A stretch of DNA of 64,000 bases. Origin: Branchiostoma floridae. Its lineage: Eukaryota; Chordata; Leptocardii; Amphioxiformes; Branchiostomatidae. The stretch spans positions 11,251,410 through 11,315,409 of the forward strand of contig NC_049983.1 in NCBI RefSeq assembly GCF_000003815.2. The letters are read 5' to 3'. Made by a program: the position numbers and the translations under genes. Below, one piece after another: positions 59,601 to 64,000 of the stretch (positions are counted from its first letter, which is position 1; each line of letters begins with the position of its first letter). The notes beneath the pieces are model-generated. The model was not told the DNA's origin. It made no database searches and worked only from the letters and a program-made list of their open reading frames with translations.

Positions 59601-59615
59601 GGACAGGAACCGTAG
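47425..59615 (+). CDS. SPON2: Spondin-2 (mindin)-type secreted matrix protein
   Basis: Exons 47425-47674, 52621-52832, 54493-gap, (gap)-55484, 55637-55738, 55970-56165, 56819-57073, 58773-58870 and 59457-59615; every visible junction is in phase. A signal peptide ([20 protein letters not shown]) precedes a spondin domain ([19 protein letters not shown], then [17 protein letters not shown], then [17 protein letters not shown]). After a Thr-rich and acidic linker comes one TSP1 repeat ([20 protein letters not shown], with GGEPCPALL) and a short C-terminal tail. Vertebrate SPON2 has a spondin domain and one TSP1 repeat. Here the linker is much longer. Secreted spondins act in the extracellular matrix and, for mindin, in innate recognition; that role here is inference. 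642 N at 54678-55319 hide part of the spondin domain and linker. Confidence 0.9.
48842..49175. mobile_element. Inverted-repeat transposon with about 48-bp ends
   Basis: GTCTCCAAGCAGACCCTACG through ATAGTATCAAAGCTGG recurs in reverse complement at the right end with about one mismatch. A 9-bp direct repeat AGAGTCGTT lies at 48833-48841 and 49176-49184, a possible target duplication of the size made by Mutator-like elements. No transposase. Confidence 0.8.
50616..50661. repeat. 46-bp hairpin
   Basis: GTTCTGGTATATTTACTTCC pairs with GAAGTAAGTAAATATGCCAGAAC (first bases), with a loop of a few bases, in spondin intron 1. Confidence 0.85.
52621..54677 (+). CDS. SPON2: Spondin-domain exons 2 and 3 (52621-52832, 54493-gap)
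   Basis: Exon 2 reads [20 protein letters not shown], then [20 protein letters not shown], and ends KYPL. Exon 3 begins [20 protein letters not shown], with the spondin hallmark SPDWF-x-G-V, and includes [20 protein letters not shown]. It runs into the N gap at 54678 in frame. Confidence 0.92.
53641..53813. mobile_element. 173-bp MITE in spondin intron 2
   Basis: GTCACATTTCCAAACCGGGG plus CCC at the left end pairs with GGGCCCCGGTTTGGAAATGT plus GAC at the right. No ORF. Confidence 0.85.
55320..57073 (+). CDS. SPON2: Spondin linker exons, Thr-rich then acidic (gap-55484, 55637-55738, 55970-56165, 56819-57073)
   Basis: From the gap the frame reads [20 protein letters not shown] and goes on in a mucin-like Thr pattern, then [20 protein letters not shown], then an acidic segment ([20 protein letters not shown]) and a Pro-rich one ([17 protein letters not shown]). 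Such a long O-glycosylation-type linker between the spondin and TSP1 domains is not found in vertebrate SPON2 as I know it. Confidence 0.82.
58773..59615 (+). CDS. SPON2: Spondin TSP1-repeat exons (58773-58870, 59457-59615)
   Basis: [20 protein letters not shown], then [13 protein letters not shown], is the first half of a TSP1 repeat ([12 protein letters not shown], with the two Trp of the W-x-x-W core). The last exon completes it ([25 protein letters not shown]) and adds a Cys-bearing tail [13 protein letters not shown] to KFGQEP and TAG at 59613-59615. The C-terminal CLFDC extension is outside the TSP1 core. Confidence 0.92.
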
Positions 59616-62600
59616 TCTTTATACGCGGAATGACAGAGCCATGCTGTTCATATTGAATTATTTTTGTATAACACACGCGATTGTGTGTGTGTGTTTAGTT
59701 CGATTACAGATCAAAGATATGATTGACAGAAGTGGTCTGCTACACAATTTCTTATTTCTGCATATTGAAATATCAAATACCAGAGAGGCACCAAATTGTA
59801 TGTATTATTTTGACAGATGTAACAACATGATGTGTAACACATAAGGAGGGATATTTCTGGCTTATAATTTATATTAAGATCATATTCAAAATGGCAGGTG
59901 CCTTAAGAAAGTATGCCAGCATCATAAAATGTCACCGTTCCAAAATGTGTTTGTTGATATGTCATTAGGACAACCGCCTTCCTGAACAGAACGCGTTTGG
60001 TCAGATATATTGCAAGAATATATTTTGACAGAGATTGCCATACTATGCCTATCGATCGTATGAAATATTATATTTCACTAACAGCAAATGTTGTATGATA
60101 TGCCTTAAAGTGAAGAGCTGTAACTTATTGTAAGATGTTTTTATTATATCTCATTCTCAACTGACTGCGTCGGTTCTTTATTCCATCGGTTATGAAATTG
60201 TATGTATACGTAATGAACTTTCCCCGGCCCCGTGTGCTTCAGGGTTGAATTCAACAAATGTTATGCAGTTTGAAGCAGCTGTTTTAGAAAAGAAATGAAA
60301 TAATTAAGAGAGAAAGAAAAAAGAGAGAGATGGAAAAGAAAGATACAAGAAAGGCACGAAGGACAAAAGAAAGAAAGGAAGGGAAGATAAAATGCAAATG
60401 TAGTTGTAGTATTATGTACACCCAGTGCTTAATTACCTTATCTCTGGAATCTAGACCTACATGTATGTAACCTATAACCTAGTTAAAGCATTACCATGAA
60501 CCACGTTATACAAGATGCCAAAGGGAACCCTGGAGATGTGCATGGTCACTTGTTTGAGGAACGCCCACCATCTCTTGTCGCCTTTTGGCAAAGTACTGGG
60601 TAGTCATCTGGGCTCAATATGTGCTACATCATAGTACATGAAAGAACAGAGAGGGCTTTCACCCGACGCACCACCTGGAATACGGAAAGTACCTCTGCAA
60701 ATGGGGGTGGGAGTGTAATAGAGTAGCAACCAAGCCAGAACAATCAAGCTGATAAATATATGCGGTTCGTTTACAGTTTAGAGCTGTACTCGAGACAAAC
60801 GCAGGAGAGATAAAACAATTGACTGGAATGCCAGACCCCGGTACGTGGTGATCATTGAGCTCTCGCACGTTGGCCTATGCTGCTGATAATAGCAAGTGTC
60901 ATGTACCACCGAGGACCCGTTCACAGAAATGTTCAAACAAACAAATCTGAGAATTCCCACGGAGAAAGTAGGGCCCGTTTCCTGAGATCCATCCTCAAAT
61001 ATGAGGTAATGTCTACCTCAAAAGTCGTGGTTTAACCCTTGGCACACCACGGGTGCCAATAAAGCTCCACATGTTTCTAGTTGTACTGGCTAGTTGGAGT
61101 TCTAATAGCTATGGCTATCAAGTATTTCGTTTTGTTAGATCAAGACTGTACATGGCATTTCCTAGGAATGCTATGTCATCTTGATCGCGGCAAAATTTCC
61201 ATGACCCAAATTTAATCTAGTGATCGCGATGTGATTTCATTTGCCTATATTTCACTTACAGTTTTCTAAAGGAACTTGAAAAAAAAGGCGGAAAACATAA
61301 ACCAAAAGTACAATATGCATTCTATCCATCAAACGGCATGATCTGCCTTGTAAATTTCACAGTTGCTGATTTCCCGTGGCGGGAAGTTCCTTGTGGTGGA
61401 AGAATCGGAAGGAACGCTACGGTAGACGGCATGGTTCGTTTGGTGCACAGGGGTGACTGTCCGTGACCCCTGTCCACCTCACCACTTCCAACTTTCCTAA
61501 AAACTTCCTGATGAAAGGAAGAGCGAAACCGCTGCTGTTCGGGGGATAAGAAAGATGTTTTTGTTCGGGGAGAGACTTTCCAGATCCGGTCACAGCTGGC
61601 TTTCTGGACTTGCTTCGTCTTTCAAAAGCAGTTGATTATCAATATTCCGTCCTTCGAGACAGGCAACAAAAGACTTAAGCGAAGAGTCTCTTTTTCATGT
61701 TTTACATCACAGAAGTGGTTTTGATCGTTTTCCACAGAGGTAAATTAAACCATGCTTCCAAAGAGCAGACTTTCAGCTTTCATCGTATTTTTGAAAATGA
61801 GATAGTCAAGCCTGTCTATAACGGCCACTCAGGGAACTGTAGTCGCTATAGACAGGTGACTGCTATACAGAGAAAAATTGTCCACGAGCGATAAGTATAA
61901 TAATGGTGGGCCACCACTGTGTCTTCCAGTGTGCTTGAACAGACTACGACTTTTCAGGTTGCTGACTGGAGACAAGCTATAATGCTGTGACGGGGAAGTA
62001 GCATACCGACGGAATACTAGTATGTTGAAGGGAAGCCCCTTCCCCTCAACACGAGAAGATGGCATTCGAATCCTGTCATCCTAAAGCCGTTGTCAAGATT
62101 CCTGTATTCACATTTTCGGCATACCGGTTACTTACTGAAGTCCTTTACATTTGCATTCCCCCATGTTGGATACGTAATGCTTCATTCAAGCTCGAACGAT
62201 CCATTTTATGTCCCATTTCAATACATGTACATCAAACGTAGACAAGACTAGCTGCGCCATCGTCGCTAAATGGAATCCAATATCAGTGTGCTAGTAGCGA
62301 AGCTGCATTACACTATCAGCTACCGAAAAGCATTGTTTTGTCTCCAGAGCTACACTTCAAGTTTGACTGACGGACTGAGAAGCAGCATTTAGAATGTTAA
62401 GACCAGCAATGGTAGAAAATAATGCATCCTTTATTCAGTACCTTGCATTCTGTGCATGTCGTGCCAAATCTTTAATATCATACTGATTTTCAGTAATTTC
62501 ATACTACTCTTAATAATTACTGATATAATACACATTAGAAGATTAAATGTCTGTATGTCGTTCTTCCTTCATTTATGTAGAGTCAAGTACTAGGTATCAA

Positions 62601-63247
62601 GTGCTCGATACCTAGCCAAAATACCTCCTACAGTGACGGTAATCTACATGTGAGCAATTACTCCCAACTACATGTCTTATCTACAGAAACATGTTTGCCT
62701 TGCCAGATGACCACAGGGTCAGCAGACACAGATACAGCCAGAGTTAGACAAACACACCACAGTAACAAGGCTGTGATATAAGAGTGTTGTTTGACATGCG
62801 GCAGGGTATGTCATTAGAAACTGCTGACAAAAAGGGAAAAAGCACTGAAAATGCACTCATGTCAGTCTCTACCTTTATTACTGAGCTCGAAAATGTCTTC
62901 TCATTGCAAGTGTACAGTAAGCAGTTAATATATTGAAGAATTTTACATAATCATGATATTAAAAAAACCTTGATGATTATTACCTAGAGGTAATAAGATA
63001 TGGCAAATAGCAATTACTCAAGCAATCACATTTAAAAAAACCTATCCAGTTGCTTGAGTAATTGCTATTTGGCCTATGATACTTGAAAGTATACATAATA
63101 TGTATGCTGTATGCATGTATATATCCAAATCATGGTTATTCTGAGCATTGGCTGTTGTGAATTACAACTACTAATTTGGCTGACAATTTGGCGCTTAGGA
63201 AATAAACATGTACTACAGATAATTAGACAGTTGCATTAATTGTCAAG
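59616..63247. other. Intergenic region between spondin and MRPL2
   Basis: No gene recognised. It contains the spondin 3' UTR (no convincing nearby poly(A) signal; the closest AATAAA is 61059-61064), a purine-rich stretch around 60300-60400, short hairpins and the inverted repeat at 62999-63072. Confidence 0.5.
62999..63072. repeat. Hairpin of the TTGCTTGAGTAA repeat family
   Basis: AAATAGCAATTACTCAAGCA at the left pairs with TGCTTGAGTAATTGCTATTT at the right. Related single arms occur at about 35545-35580 and, in reverse, at 41840-41893, showing a dispersed element. Confidence 0.8.
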
Positions 63248-63499
63248 CTAGGTTTCCTTCTCCTCCACCTTATCAGAAGCCAGGTAGACTTTAATGGGAG
63301 GTAAGGGCCTGATCTTCCGCCCCGCCCAGCCCCCCTTCCTCTGCCACAGACCGCTGCTGGGACGCTTGCCGAGCCAACGGTTGCGCCCGGCCTTACCGAT
63401 GATGCGCTGGTTGTGTTCATGGTTGGACACCTGACCAACCGTCACCATGCAGCGCTCATCAATGGAGATCTGATGCTTGGAGGGAAGCTGAAGAATCAC
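63248..63499 (-). CDS. MRPL2: Mitochondrial ribosomal protein L2 (uL2m), last exon
   Basis: 84 codons including the stop, on the minus strand after a CTAG acceptor. Reads [20 protein letters not shown], then [20 protein letters not shown], then [20 protein letters not shown], then [17 protein letters not shown]. This is the conserved C-terminal part of bacterial-type L2; the [13 protein letters not shown]...[14 protein letters not shown] string matches human MRPL2 almost residue for residue. The protein builds the peptidyl transferase region of the mitochondrial large subunit. The remaining exons are to the right, beyond the window. Confidence 0.95.
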   Translation of the reverse strand: MILQLPSKHQISIDERCMVTVGQVSNHEHNQRIIGKAGRNRWLGKRPSSGLWQRKGGWAGRKIRPLPPIKVYLASDKVEEKET

Positions 63500-64000
63500 C
63501 TAGAATAATGATGATAGAGAAGGAAATCTTTAAGTCCTACATTATGTAGTACTCAATTATGCTTAAGTGATTTTCTGCTAACTGTCTTCTTGATGTTCAC
63601 CTTCCAACATTGGATCATATGCATTACCGACCAAAATTTCATACATTACATTAATTATTTGACACTTTTGCCTAACTGTACAACTTGCCATGGTTGTGCT
63701 GATGATGGTCATGGTCTGGCACCAGAGAATTTTACCTAACTCTACATATCGTTATGTTGAAGAAACTACAAACTGCATAGATTATACACCGAAAATCTGA
63801 AGATAAATTTATTGCAATTCACGCAACAAAATATTACATGTATAATTTACACTTTGTTGGAAAAATTCTGCTGGCTATCTGTCCCTATTACAACAAAAAT
63901 GTATGCACACTCCTAGGCCGCTTACACTCCTTGCTAGCTTTTGACACTTTATTATGCTACTATAGGATCTGCATGGAGATTATAGAGTTCTAGTTACTGA
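63500..64000 (-). other. MRPL2 intron sequence
   Basis: AT-rich, with no exon recognised. Ends with an ATCTGCATGGAGATTATAGA stretch related to the CTCCAAGCAGA repeat family seen at 1888-2038. Confidence 0.5.

Overview
This window is animal nuclear DNA, most likely from a cephalochordate (amphioxus, Branchiostoma type). Short coding exons with GT/AG boundaries sit in AT-rich introns, the encoded families are typical of chordates, and small inverted-repeat transposons are very dense. The species call is inference. Four runs of N (1423-1522, 32820-33342, 34628-34727, 54678-55319) hide sequence, and at least one of them interrupts a real exon.

Layout. (1) 520-21419, plus strand: the bulk of a voltage-gated calcium channel alpha2/delta subunit gene of the alpha2delta-3/4 type, in about 34 exons; the signal-peptide exons lie upstream of the window. 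(2) 21420-28547: a 3' UTR, then intergenic DNA with a MITE and a possible TATA region. (3) 28548-32062, plus strand: a six-exon gene whose spliced frame closes exactly (620 residues), encoding an N-terminal death-fold (CARD-like) domain, a long acidic middle with a motif repeated four times, a coiled coil and a C-terminal death domain. (4) 44248 down to about 33356, minus strand: a type I membrane protein with a signal peptide, a small Cys-rich N-terminal module, four Kunitz domains, one transmembrane helix and probably a short cytoplasmic tail. Its largest intron carries a 1.7-kb foldback transposon. (5) 47425-59615, plus strand: a spondin-2 (mindin) type secreted protein with a spondin domain, a Thr-rich and acidic linker and a TSP1 repeat. 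(6) 63248-63499, minus strand: the last exon of mitochondrial ribosomal protein L2; the rest of that gene lies to the right.

The genes do not form a pathway or operon. Genes 3 and 4 converge tail to tail with predicted poly(A) signals about 40 bp apart, and genes 4 and 5 are divergent with about 3.2 kb between their start codons. The most notable observations are a pair of tandem, homologous, phase-locked (therefore mutually exclusive) exons in the alpha2/delta gene, the four-fold EEIEEC-type acidic motif in the death-domain protein, the foldback transposon with 21-bp subrepeats, and a truncated duplicate of a Kunitz exon.
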